Shown here in pieces: positions 32,812 to 41,414 of a stretch of DNA of 49,575 nucleotides. The DNA lies in NCBI GenBank assembly GCA_019418625.1, contig DYBL01000063.1:1-49575 (forward strand), read 5' to 3'. Made by a program: the position numbers and the translations under genes. Every line of letters starts with the position of its first letter. The stretch's first letter is position 1. This DNA is from Clostridiales bacterium. GTDB taxonomy: Bacteria > Bacillota > Clostridia > Oscillospirales > Oscillospiraceae. The notes beneath the pieces were generated by a model that was not told the DNA's origin, ran no database searches, and worked only from the letters and a program-made list of their open reading frames with translations.

Positions 32812-32819
32812 CGTCAGGC

Positions 32820-33755
32820 TCAAAGATCCCCAAACATTTTCTTCAGTTCTTCAATGTACCGCCGTGTCAGCGGATGCAGCTCCTGCTTTTTCCGGGTGAC
32901 ATAGTAGTGGGCCAGCACGCAGTCCTCCCCTTTGAGGGGGATGGAGGAAAAGCGATAGTGCTCCGGGTGGCGCCACCGGGTGGAGCTGATGAAAAAGCCG
33001 TCCGTATGGGCCACGATGTCCTGGCTGGCGGCACTGTCATTGATGGAGATCACGCACTTGGGCGGCGTTTGGAACAGCTCCTGAATGGACTGGGAGGAGT
33101 CGTCGTAAAATTTGCCGAAGTTCTCCTGATTCTCCGCGATCACATAGGGGTAATCGGTGATGTGATCCTCCAGAGGCCGGGGCGCGCCCTCCTCCAGCGC
33201 CGGATGGTCATCCCGCATGACGATACTGATATGGCTCTCTCCCAGCAGTCCGTAATCCAGATTTTTCACGCTGCACAGCCGGGCGATCCGCTGCTGGTGG
33301 GATTTCATTAAAAAAACCACTCCCAGATCGGAGCGGCAGTCCTGCACATCGTCCAGCACGTCGTTGAACGACTGCTTTTTCAGTCGGATATAGATCGGCC
33401 CTCCATATCCATTGGCAATATGCGGCCAGAGCTTTGTTATGGGGTAGCTGAGGAAGTAGGAGCGCATGGACGAGACGCTGAAATACTCCTTGCGGAAGTG
33501 ACTGGTGGCATACAGCTGCTCCACGAAGTCCTTCTTGTCCATGATCTCCTTGGCATAGCTGAGGAACTCCCGCCCCTCCTCCGTGACGGACACGCCTTTT
33601 TTCGTCCGCAGGAAAATCCGGATGCCCAGTTCCTCCTCCAGCGCTTTGATGCTGTTGCTGACATTGCTCTGGGATGTATACAGTTTCTCGGCGGCCTTAT
33701 TGATGGACTCGCATTTGGCCACCTCCACCACAAAGCTCAGCTGCTGAAATGTCAT
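32820..33755 (-). CDS. LysR-family transcriptional regulator of the opine/ABC locus
   Basis: The 311-residue protein has an N-terminal winged HTH (about 1-60: LSFVVEVAKCESINKAAEKL, SQSNVSNSIKALEEELG, FLRTKKGVSVTEEG). A LysR substrate domain (about 90-300) follows. It is divergent from the opine-dehydrogenase gene across 439 bp, the classic arrangement for a LysR activator and its target. A long palindrome 48 bp upstream of its own start is a good autoregulatory site. The ligand is unknown, presumably the imported compound. Confidence 0.93.
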   Translation of the reverse strand: MTFQQLSFVVEVAKCESINKAAEKLYTSQSNVSNSIKALEEELGIRIFLRTKKGVSVTEEGREFLSYAKEIMDKKDFVEQLYATSHFRKEYFSVSSMRSYFLSYPITKLWPHIANGYGGPIYIRLKKQSFNDVLDDVQDCRSDLGVVFLMKSHQQRIARLCSVKNLDYGLLGESHISIVMRDDHPALEEGAPRPLEDHITDYPYVIAENQENFGKFYDDSSQSIQELFQTPPKCVISINDSAASQDIVAHTDGFFISSTRWRHPEHYRFSSIPLKGEDCVLAHYYVTRKKQELHPLTRRYIEELKKMFGDL

Positions 33756-33802
33756 AACGCCCTCCTAGGTAAAGCCGGGGACGGACGGGCACGGCGGCGC
33801 GG

Positions 33803-33836
33803 CGATTTGGAATAAATATACATTTTATCCAAATCG
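33803..33836. promoter_or_regulatory. 34-bp palindrome, candidate LysR operator
   Basis: Outer arms CGATTTGGA (33803-33811) and TCCAAATCG (33828-33836) match perfectly; the AT-rich centre is largely symmetric too. Position and form fit a LysR-type binding site. Confidence 0.6.
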
Positions 33837-33962
33837 TCCCCGTTTCGCACTTTTCGGCGGGCCGGCTGCGTCCAAGACCGGCTGCATCCCCCGCGCCCGA
33901 AGGTCCATATCAAATCCATATAATTACTAATGAAAATAACATATAAGCGCCTTTGTTGTCAA

Positions 33963-33973
33963 TGTGCTACAAT
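33963..33973 (+). promoter_or_regulatory. Extended -10 promoter of the opine-dehydrogenase operon
   Basis: TGTG (33963-33966), one base, TACAAT (33968-33973). No good -35 is seen, as expected for an activator-dependent promoter. Confidence 0.5.
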
Positions 33974-34194
33974 AAAAGACAAGAATCCACAGCCCAAAAA
34001 CACCGTGGTTTTTCCACCATTCCGGCGGGATTTTCCCACGCCGGGCGTCTTTTTGCATAATGTGTATATTGCTGTATGCATAAAGCGCGCCGGCCACCGT
34101 CCTGCCGCACAATGGGACGGCGGGGATCTCGTCTTCAGGGCCCCGCGGACGCATTTCCGGTCGAGCCGCAACCAAATGAACGGAGGGAATTCAA

Positions 34195-35271
34195 ATGTTG
34201 AAATTTGCAATCATCGGCGCCGGCGCCGGCGGTCAGAGCATGGCTGCCATCCTGACCAGTCAGGGACACAGCGCAAAGCTGTATGACATCGACAAGGAGA
34301 AGATCCGCCTTTTGAAAGAGCGCGGAACGATCCGGGTCTCCGGCGTGATCGAATGTGAGGCCGCCCCGGAGGTCATCACCGACAGCATGGAAGAGGTCAT
34401 GACGGACGTGGACGTGGTGATGGTCGTCTCCACCACCGACGCTCACCGGAGCATTGCCCTGGCGTGCAAGCCCTACCTCAAGGACGGCCAGATCTTCATG
34501 CTCAACCCCGGACACTGCGGCGGCGCGCTGGAGGTGGCCAACATCCTGCGGGGTGAGGACGGCTGCGGCAAGGATCTCATCATTGCGGAGGCCGGCGACC
34601 TGATGTACGGCTGCCGCAGCTACGAGGTGGGCAATATTCTGCACACCGGATTGAAGGTGCACGTGCCCGTGGCCACGCTGCCTACCAGCGATGTGGGCCG
34701 CCTGCTGGACGTGCTGGGTCCCATCTTCCCCTGCCTCCAGCCCGCGGCCAACGTGCTGGAGACCGGCTTTGAAGGTGCCGGCGCCATGCTGCACCCCATT
34801 CCCAGCCTGATGAACGTGAACAAAATGGACCTGGGTCAAAGCTACGATTACTACATGGAGGGCATCACGCCCCATGTGGCCGACATCATCTCCGCCTGCG
34901 ACAAGGAGCGTGTGGCCGTGTGCCGGGCGCTGGGCGTGGACGCCCTGGCCCTGGGCGACATGCTGGTCAAGACCTACAAGCTGGAGCCCAAGGAGACGCT
35001 GTACGATCTGATCCAGAGCATCGACTCCTACCGGGCGCTGCGCAACCCCACCAACACCCGTCACCGCTTCATCGTGGAGGACACCATGTGCGGCCTGGTG
35101 CCTCTGGCCTCCGTGGGCCACGCCCTGGGCATCCCCACCCCCATGATGGACGCCTTCGTCAACATCGCCAGTGCCGTTTGCGGCCGGAACTTCTGGGAGG
35201 AGGGCCGCACGGCGGAAAAGCTGGGCTTTGCCGGAAAGACCCTGGACGAGATCCAGGCAATGGTCCGCTGA
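34195..35271 (+). CDS. NAD(P)-dependent opine/octopine-type dehydrogenase
   Basis: The 358-residue protein has an N-terminal Rossmann fold with GAGAGGQSMAA (residues 8-18). The C-terminal helical domain has the family-typical AGAMLHPIPSLMN and TNTRHRFIVEDTMCGLVPLAS. Such enzymes join or split an amino acid and a 2-oxo acid through reductive amination (opines), or act on related N-substituted amino acids. GGAGGG precedes ATG 34195. It is first gene after LysR and upstream of a peptide-type ABC importer, so breakdown of an imported opine-like compound is the favoured role. Biosynthesis for export is the alternative. Confidence 0.88.
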   Translation: MLKFAIIGAGAGGQSMAAILTSQGHSAKLYDIDKEKIRLLKERGTIRVSGVIECEAAPEVITDSMEEVMTDVDVVMVVSTTDAHRSIALACKPYLKDGQIFMLNPGHCGGALEVANILRGEDGCGKDLIIAEAGDLMYGCRSYEVGNILHTGLKVHVPVATLPTSDVGRLLDVLGPIFPCLQPAANVLETGFEGAGAMLHPIPSLMNVNKMDLGQSYDYYMEGITPHVADIISACDKERVAVCRALGVDALALGDMLVKTYKLEPKETLYDLIQSIDSYRALRNPTNTRHRFIVEDTMCGLVPLASVGHALGIPTPMMDAFVNIASAVCGRNFWEEGRTAEKLGFAGKTLDEIQAMVR

Positions 35272-35290
35272 GGCCCGGGAGGAACACGGC

Positions 35291-35803
35291 ATGAATGTTC
35301 TGGACGCCATGCAGGCGCGCAGGAGCGTGCGCCGGTACCTGCCCAAGCCCGTGGAGGAGGAAAAGCTCCAAAAGGTGCTGGAGGCGGTCCGCCTGACCCC
35401 CTCCCGGCACAACGAGCAGAACATCCGGGTGATCGTGGTGCAGGACCCCCAGCGCAAGCACGACCTCCGCACCCAGGCCAACACCCAGGAAATGGTGGAG
35501 CAGGCCGGCGCGGTGCTGGTGCTGTGCGCCACCGACCAAACGGACTTCGTCATGCCCTGCGGGCAATACGGATATGTAGTGGACCTGTCCCTGGCCACGG
35601 GCTTCGTGCTGCTGGAGGCCGCTGAGCAGGGGCTGGACACCTGCATCGTCTGCGCGTTTGAGGAAAGCGCCGTCAAAAAAGTGCTGGAGATCCCGGACCA
35701 CGTCCGGGTGGTCTCCATGGTCGTACTGGGATATGGGGACGATCCCTCTCCCCGCAAGGAGAAAAAGCCCCTGGAATCGCTCGTTTGCCGGGAGCGATTT
35801 TGA
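35291..35803 (+). CDS. Small nitroreductase-family flavoprotein
   Basis: The 170-residue protein has the nitroreductase start MNVLDAMQARRSVRRYLPKPVEEEKL and PSRHNEQNIRVIVV, an FMN site, with GYGDDPSPRKEKKPLESLV at the end. It is a single-domain FMN oxidoreductase using NAD(P)H, usually dimeric; the substrate cannot be told from sequence. GGGAGG lies eight bases before ATG 35291, and it is 19 bp after the opine-dehydrogenase gene, so cotranscribed. It may oxidise or reduce an intermediate of the same pathway. Confidence 0.9.
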   Translation: MNVLDAMQARRSVRRYLPKPVEEEKLQKVLEAVRLTPSRHNEQNIRVIVVQDPQRKHDLRTQANTQEMVEQAGAVLVLCATDQTDFVMPCGQYGYVVDLSLATGFVLLEAAEQGLDTCIVCAFEESAVKKVLEIPDHVRVVSMVVLGYGDDPSPRKEKKPLESLVCRERF

Positions 35804-35861
35804 TATGGCAGTACCCGACTGTGCTTCGGTATTGTAAAAAATCAAAAAGGAGAAGAGATGT

Positions 35862-37427
35862 ATGAAAAAGAAGCTATCGAAGATCCTTGCCGCGATCCTT
35901 TGTGTCTGCACGCTGACCGCCTGCGGCAGCGGCGGCCAGGAGGCTGCGCCGGAGGAGGAGTCCGCCGCAAAGGATACCCTCACCATTGCCACCCAGGCCG
36001 ACATGGGTGATAAGGACCCCATCAACGGCATCACCACCAATGACACCATCAAGATCAAGGCTCAGGTCTACGAAACGCTGATCGAGCGCACCGTTCCCGA
36101 GCAGGAGTACAAGCCTCTGCTGGCTGAGAGCTGGGAGTTCAACGACGACGCCACGGAGCTGACCATCACTCTGCGGGAGGGCATCACCACCCACAACGGT
36201 GAGACGCTGACCTCTGAGGACTGCCTCTTCTCCCTGGGTCTGCTGCGGGAGAGCGCCAACAAGTCCGTCACCGACCACATGGATCTGGAAAACAGCTACG
36301 CTGTGGATGACCGGACCTTCGTCATCGTCATGGACGAGCCCTACATGCCCGTCATCGCCAATCTGTCCTACCCCACCTGCGTCATGGTCAGCAAGAAGGG
36401 CTATGAAGAGGGCAACGGCGACTGGGCCAACATGGACATCGGCACCGGCCCCTACACCTGGGGCGAGTGGTCCATCGGCAGCAGCGTGAAGCTGACCGGC
36501 TTTGACAACTACTACGTGGAAGGCCAGCCCGCCATCAAGAACGTGGAGTTCAAGGTCATCTCCGAGGACGGCAACCGCTACATCGAAGTGGAGACCGGCG
36601 GCGCCGACCTGTGCTACAACCTCTCCGGCGTGGACATCGAGGCCGCCTCCAACAACCCGGACGTGGAAGTGTTCCGCGAGTACACCATGGATAACTGCTA
36701 CCTGGGCTTCAACCTGCGCGAAGAGCCCTTCAACGACGTGCGCGTGCGCCAGGCCATCGCCCATGCGCTGGACATCGAGGGCGCCTGGAACGTGTGCATG
36801 GACGGCGTGGGCCAGCCCGCCCAGGGTCTGCTGCCCGACAACATCACCGACTCCATCGCCAAGACCGACTCTCCCTATCACGTGGACTATCCTGTCTATG
36901 AGTACAACCTGGACAAGGCCAGAGAGCTGCTGGCTGAGGCCGGCTATCCCGACGGCTTCTCCTGCCGCTATCACGTGGGCCACATGGCGGTCCGCCAGGC
37001 CTACGGTGAGTTCTTCGCCAACGCCCTGGCCCAGATCGGCATCGATGTAGAGATCGTGGCTCTGGACGCCGCCACCAACTCCCAGGCTCTGAAGGTGGAG
37101 CACAACTTTGACATCTACACCTGGGGCATCGCCGCCACCAACGGCGACATCGACTTTGCCAACCGCTTCTTCTACACCGACAATGCCAACAACATCTTCG
37201 GTTACAGCGATCCCGAGATGGACGAGATGATCGCCGCCGCCGCCATGGAGAGCGACAGCGCCAAGCGCAGCGAGATGAACGCCGCCATCCAGCAGAAGGC
37301 GCTGGACGAGTGCATCATCGTTTCCATCTACCAGCAGGAGGATATCCACTGCCATTCCGCCAGCCTGGAAGGCTTCCGCAACGGCGCCTATCAGGCTCCC
37401 CTGCTGAAGTACTGCTACTTCGCGTAA
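35862..37427 (+). CDS. Peptide/nickel/opine-type ABC transporter substrate-binding lipoprotein
   Basis: The 521-residue protein has a lipoprotein signal ending LTACG (Cys lipidated, about residue 21), followed by a Glu-rich linker and a family-5 (DppA/OppA) solute-binding domain. Typical family regions are AESWEFNDDATELTITLREG, MDIGTGPYTWGEW and NLREEPFNDVRVRQAIAHALD. It would capture a peptide-like ligand outside the membrane for the permease-ATPase set downstream. AAAGGAG precedes the ATG. A 150-bp gap with a stem-loop separates it from the permease genes, allowing higher expression of the binding protein. Confidence 0.94.
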   Translation: MKKKLSKILAAILCVCTLTACGSGGQEAAPEEESAAKDTLTIATQADMGDKDPINGITTNDTIKIKAQVYETLIERTVPEQEYKPLLAESWEFNDDATELTITLREGITTHNGETLTSEDCLFSLGLLRESANKSVTDHMDLENSYAVDDRTFVIVMDEPYMPVIANLSYPTCVMVSKKGYEEGNGDWANMDIGTGPYTWGEWSIGSSVKLTGFDNYYVEGQPAIKNVEFKVISEDGNRYIEVETGGADLCYNLSGVDIEAASNNPDVEVFREYTMDNCYLGFNLREEPFNDVRVRQAIAHALDIEGAWNVCMDGVGQPAQGLLPDNITDSIAKTDSPYHVDYPVYEYNLDKARELLAEAGYPDGFSCRYHVGHMAVRQAYGEFFANALAQIGIDVEIVALDAATNSQALKVEHNFDIYTWGIAATNGDIDFANRFFYTDNANNIFGYSDPEMDEMIAAAAMESDSAKRSEMNAAIQQKALDECIIVSIYQQEDIHCHSASLEGFRNGAYQAPLLKYCYFA

Positions 37428-37460
37428 TCCCTGGTTCCTCTGTGAGCTGATCCAAAGCGG

Positions 37461-37508
37461 GGCCGGAGAGGGGCGGATGATCCCATGTATCGTTCGCCTC
37501 TCCCGGCC
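37461..37508 (+). repeat. Intergenic stem-loop after the binding-protein gene
   Basis: Imperfect GC-rich stem of about 18 bp (37461-37480 with 37488-37508) and no T-run. It resembles processing or attenuation hairpins that keep binding-protein mRNA more abundant than permease mRNA. Confidence 0.55.
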
Positions 37509-37577
37509 TTCCATATCACGACTGTACCTATGCGGGAAATCCACTTCGGTTCCCGCGACGCTTGAATGAGGGAAACT

Positions 37578-38567
37578 ATGCTGAAATATATCATTAAACG
37601 GCTGTTGTGGATCATCCCGGTTTTGTTTGGCGTGGCCATCGTTGTTTTCACCATTCTCTATTTCTCCCCCGGCGACCCGGCCTATCTGGCTCTGGGCGAC
37701 AACGCCACGCCCGAGGCCGTGGAGGCCTACCGGGTCGAAATGGGGATCGACGGCACCTACTGGGAGCGGCTGGGCCGCCTGCTGACCGGCATGCTCCACG
37801 GTGATCTGGGTCTTTCTTTCCGCTCCAAAACGCCGGTCATGGACGAGCTGCTCGTCCGCTTCAAGGTCACCTTCAACATCTCCGCCTGGAGTATCGTACT
37901 GGGCATTATACTGGGAATATTCTTCGGCATCGTCTCAGCCCTGAAACAAAACAGCATCTGGGATACCCTGTCCACAGGCTGCGCCCTGTTCGGTATCTCC
38001 ATGCCCATGTTCTGGCAGGGACTGATGCTGATTCTGATCTTTTCCGTCTGGCTGGACTGGCTGCCCGCCTCCGGCTACGGCACCTGGCAGCAGATGGTCA
38101 TGCCGGTCATCGCCCTGGGTGTCAACTCCTCGGCCACCATCATGCGTACCACCCGCAGCTCCATGCTGGAGGTCATGCGCCAGGACTACATCCGCACCGC
38201 CAAGGCCAAGGGCCAGACCTACTGGGCCGTGGTGCTGCGCCACGCCCTGAAAAACGCCATGATCCCCATCGTCACGGTCATCGGACTGCAGATGGGCACG
38301 CTGCTGGCCGGCTCCATCGTCACGGAGGTCATTTTCTCCATCGCCGGTGTGGGCAAGTACTTGGTGGATTCCATGAACGCGCGGGACTATAACGCCGTGC
38401 AGGGCTGCGTGCTTTTGATCGCCTTCGTCTCCGCCATTTTGAACCTGATCGTGGATATCATCTACACCTTCATCGATCCCCGCATGAAAACCATGTACGC
38501 CAGCTCCAAAGGCGGCTTTTTGCGCGGGCTGTTCCACAAAAAGAAGAAGGAGGAGGCAGCAGCATGA
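37578..38567 (+). CDS. ABC transporter permease, DppB/OppB type
   Basis: The 329-residue protein has six membrane segments and the BPD_transp_1 loop (RTARSSMLEVMRQDYIRTAKAKG-like region near 195-215) that docks the ATPase. The N-terminus MLKYIIKRLLWIIPVLFGV is typical for the family. I chose ATG 37578 because GAGGG lies just upstream; ATG 37566 has no ribosome binding site. It overlaps the next permease by four bases. Confidence 0.94.
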   Translation: MLKYIIKRLLWIIPVLFGVAIVVFTILYFSPGDPAYLALGDNATPEAVEAYRVEMGIDGTYWERLGRLLTGMLHGDLGLSFRSKTPVMDELLVRFKVTFNISAWSIVLGIILGIFFGIVSALKQNSIWDTLSTGCALFGISMPMFWQGLMLILIFSVWLDWLPASGYGTWQQMVMPVIALGVNSSATIMRTTRSSMLEVMRQDYIRTAKAKGQTYWAVVLRHALKNAMIPIVTVIGLQMGTLLAGSIVTEVIFSIAGVGKYLVDSMNARDYNAVQGCVLLIAFVSAILNLIVDIIYTFIDPRMKTMYASSKGGFLRGLFHKKKKEEAAA

Positions 38568-39427
38568 GCAAGAGCAAAAAAGCCGCGAAGCACACCATGC
38601 TCTCCGAGATCTGGTGCCGGTTCCGCAAAAACCGGCAGGCCGTAGTGGGCCTGGTGGTCCTGGTCTTGTTCGTTTTGATCGCCATTTTCGCCGATGCGAT
38701 CGCACCCTACGGCTTTGACGACCAGGACGCCTCCCGGGCACAGATCGCCCCGTGTGCGGAGTTCATCTTCGGAACGGACAACCTGGGCCGGGATGTGTTC
38801 AGCCGCATCATCTACGGCAGCCGCTACTCCCTGTCCATCGGCTTTTTGGCCGTGGGCATCTCCGTCATCACCGGCGGCTTCCTGGGCATCATCGCCGCCT
38901 ATTACCCCAAGCTGGACAATATCATCATGCGCACCATGGACCTGTTCATGGCCATCCCCCAGATGCTGCTGGCCATGTGCATCGTCTCCGCTCTGGGCGG
39001 GAGCCTGTTCAACCTGATGCTGGCGGTCGGTCTTTCCTCCACGCCGAAATTCGCCCGGGTGGTGCGGGCCTCCGTGCTTTCCACACGGGAGCAGGAGTTC
39101 GTGGAGGCGGCCCGTGCCATCGGCGCCGGCAACCTGCGCATCATCTGGCACCACATCCTGCCCAACTCCATCTCTCCGCTGATCGTCCAGGCCACCCTGG
39201 CCATGGCCGGCGCCATCATCTCCGCCTCCGCCCTGAGCTTCCTGGGCTTCGGCATCCAGGCGCCGCAGCCGGAGTGGGGCGCCATGCTCTCTGCCGGCCG
39301 CAAGTACATCCGCACCCTGCCCTATCTGACCGTCATCCCCGGCCTTGCCATCATGGTGGTGGTATACGCGCTGAACGTGGTGGGCGACGGTCTGCGGGAC
39401 TGCCTGGATCCCCGGCTGAAGAAGTGA
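38564..39427 (+). CDS. ABC transporter permease, DppC/OppC type
   Basis: The 287-residue second permease has the OppC N-terminal segment with FGTDNLGRDVFSRIIYGSR, five to six membrane helices, and the coupling loop STREQEFVEAARAIGAGN. ATGA overlap with the preceding gene. It forms the heterodimeric channel with the 37578-38567 product. Confidence 0.94.
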   Translation: MSKSKKAAKHTMLSEIWCRFRKNRQAVVGLVVLVLFVLIAIFADAIAPYGFDDQDASRAQIAPCAEFIFGTDNLGRDVFSRIIYGSRYSLSIGFLAVGISVITGGFLGIIAAYYPKLDNIIMRTMDLFMAIPQMLLAMCIVSALGGSLFNLMLAVGLSSTPKFARVVRASVLSTREQEFVEAARAIGAGNLRIIWHHILPNSISPLIVQATLAMAGAIISASALSFLGFGIQAPQPEWGAMLSAGRKYIRTLPYLTVIPGLAIMVVVYALNVVGDGLRDCLDPRLKK

Positions 39428-39446
39428 GTGAGAAAAGGAGCGCAGT

Positions 39447-40421
39447 ATGAGTGAGAATATATTGGAAGTCCAAGACCTGGAGATCCGCTACGTCACGGAC
39501 GAAGAGACCGTCCGGGCGGTAAACGACATCTCCTTTTCCCTGAAAGAGGGCGAGAGCATCGGCCTGGTGGGCGAGACCGGTGCCGGCAAGACCACCACGG
39601 CCCTGGGCATCATGGGCCTGGTGCCCGATCCCCCCGGCGAGGTGGTGGGCGGCAGCATCGTCTTTGACGGGCAGGACCTTCTGAAGCTGCCCGAAAAGCA
39701 GATGCGGGAGATCCGGGGCGGTAAGATCTCCATGATCTTCCAGGACCCCATGACCTCTTTGACCCCCGTCATGACCGTGGGCGATCAGATCGCCGAGGTA
39801 GTACTGCTGCACAACAAGATGTCCAAGGCCCAGGCGAAAAAGCGGGCCATGGAAATGCTGGAGCAGGTGGGCATCCCCGGCAGCCGGTGCGACGACTACC
39901 CCCATCAGTTCTCCGGCGGCATGAAGCAGCGGGTGGTCATCGCCATCGCCCTGGCGTGCAGCCCCAAGCTGCTGATCGCCGACGAGCCCACCACGGCCCT
40001 GGACGTGACCATCCAGGCCCAGGTGCTGGAGCTGATGCGCAAGCTGAAGGAGACCTACAACACGTCCATGATCCTCATCACCCACGATCTGGGCGTGGTG
40101 GCCAAGATCTGCGACAAGGTGGCCGTGGTCTACGCCGGTGAGATCATCGAGACCGGCACCCTCAAGGAGATCTACACCGATAAGCGCCACCCCTACACCA
40201 TCGGACTGTTCGATTCCCTGCCGGACATCGAAAACGACGCCTCCACCCTCAAGGTCATCCAGGGCTCCGTGCCGGACCCGTCCGACCTGCCTGACGGCTG
40301 CAAGTTCCACCCCAGGTGCCCGTATGCCACGGAGGCATGCAAAACCGGCCGTGTGCCCCTGACGCTGCTGGAGGGCACCCACATGGTCCGCTGCAACCGC
40401 TACCGCAACACGGAGGTTTGA
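39447..40421 (+). CDS. ABC transporter ATP-binding protein, DppD/OppD type
   Basis: The 324-residue protein has Walker A GETGAGKTT (about 37-45), signature SGGMKQR, Walker B LLIADEPTTALD, and the C-terminal oligopeptide domain with the cysteine cluster CKFHPRCPYATEAC, later VRCNRY. It powers import with the following protein. AAAGGAG precedes the ATG. Confidence 0.95.
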   Translation: MSENILEVQDLEIRYVTDEETVRAVNDISFSLKEGESIGLVGETGAGKTTTALGIMGLVPDPPGEVVGGSIVFDGQDLLKLPEKQMREIRGGKISMIFQDPMTSLTPVMTVGDQIAEVVLLHNKMSKAQAKKRAMEMLEQVGIPGSRCDDYPHQFSGGMKQRVVIAIALACSPKLLIADEPTTALDVTIQAQVLELMRKLKETYNTSMILITHDLGVVAKICDKVAVVYAGEIIETGTLKEIYTDKRHPYTIGLFDSLPDIENDASTLKVIQGSVPDPSDLPDGCKFHPRCPYATEACKTGRVPLTLLEGTHMVRCNRYRNTEV

Positions 40422-40422
40422 T

Positions 40423-41385
40423 ATGGCAGAGATTTTAAGAGTCGAAGACCTGAAAAAATATTTCCAGACCCGCAAGGGCACGCTCCACGCCGTGGACGGA
40501 GTCACGTTCAGCGTCCAGGCCGGCAAGACCCTGGGCATCGTGGGCGAGTCCGGCTGCGGCAAGTCCACCCTGGGGCGGGTGATCCTGCACCTGCATGAGC
40601 GCACCTCCGGCAAGATCATCTTCAACGGCCAGGACATCTCCCAGGTGACCCCGGCCCAGCTCAAGGACCTGCGCCGGCAGATGCAGATCATCTTCCAGGA
40701 CCCCTATGCCTCTTTGAACCCCCGCATGACCATCGGCGATATCATCGCCGAGCCTCTGAAGATCTACAAGGTCTGCCGGAGCAAGGAGGAGCTCCAGAAG
40801 AAGGTCCGGGACACCATGGACGTGGTGGGCCTGGCGGAGCGGACTTTCTACCTCTATCCCCATGAGCTGGACGGCGGCCGCCGCCAGCGGGTGGGCATCG
40901 CCCGGGCGCTGATCCTGGATCCCTCCCTCATCGTGTGCGACGAGCCGGTCTCCGCACTGGATGTGTCCATCCAGGCCCAGATCCTCAACCTGATGATGCA
41001 GCTGCAAAAAGAGCGGAACCTGACGTATCTGTTCATCACCCACAACCTGTCGGTGGTCAAGCACATCTCTGACGACATCACCGTCATGTACCTGGGCCAG
41101 ATGGTGGAAAAGGCAGGCTCCTCCGAGATCTTCGCCCACCAGTACCACCCCTACACCAAGGCGCTCATCTCCGCCATCCCCCTGCCCAAATACGACGCGC
41201 CGGACAACCAGATCATCCTCAAGGGCGAGATCACCTCTCCCATCAACGTGACCAAGTCCTGCCGCTTCGCGCCCCGCTGCCCCTATGCCCGTCCGGAGTG
41301 CTTCAACTACGAGCCCCAGCTGCAGGAGGTCAGCAAGGACCATTTCGTCAAGTGTCACTTCGTCCGGGAGATCAACGGTCTGTGA
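40423..41385 (+). CDS. ABC transporter ATP-binding protein, DppF/OppF type
   Basis: The 320-residue protein has Walker A GESGCGKST, Walker B LIVCDEPVSALD, and the C-terminal cysteine cluster CRFAPRCPYARPEC. The signature reads LDGGRRQR in place of LSGGQ; I recall this form in other clostridial DppF-like proteins, so it is probably functional. It starts one base after the previous stop. Confidence 0.95.
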   Translation: MAEILRVEDLKKYFQTRKGTLHAVDGVTFSVQAGKTLGIVGESGCGKSTLGRVILHLHERTSGKIIFNGQDISQVTPAQLKDLRRQMQIIFQDPYASLNPRMTIGDIIAEPLKIYKVCRSKEELQKKVRDTMDVVGLAERTFYLYPHELDGGRRQRVGIARALILDPSLIVCDEPVSALDVSIQAQILNLMMQLQKERNLTYLFITHNLSVVKHISDDITVMYLGQMVEKAGSSEIFAHQYHPYTKALISAIPLPKYDAPDNQIILKGEITSPINVTKSCRFAPRCPYARPECFNYEPQLQEVSKDHFVKCHFVREINGL

Positions 41386-41414
41386 CCACCGCGCACCAAA
41401 TACAGGGAGGTATT

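Larger units (their letters stand above)
33756..34194. other. Divergent control region between LysR and the opine-dehydrogenase gene
   Basis: These 439 bp are AT-rich in the middle. They hold a large palindrome near LysR (33803-33836), a plus extended -10 promoter near 33968, and a plus leader of over 200 nt. No gene of convincing length or homology is seen in it. Confidence 0.6.

Noticed and set aside
35874..37799. 641-residue frame opposite the ABC binding-protein gene
   Set aside because: Shadow frame of a lipoprotein gene with clear lipobox and family motifs.
34195..41385. Opine metallophore (staphylopine-like) synthesis and uptake
   Set aside because: The opine dehydrogenase and peptide/nickel-type importer fit, but no nicotianamine-synthase-like gene or metal regulator is present and catabolic enzymes dominate.
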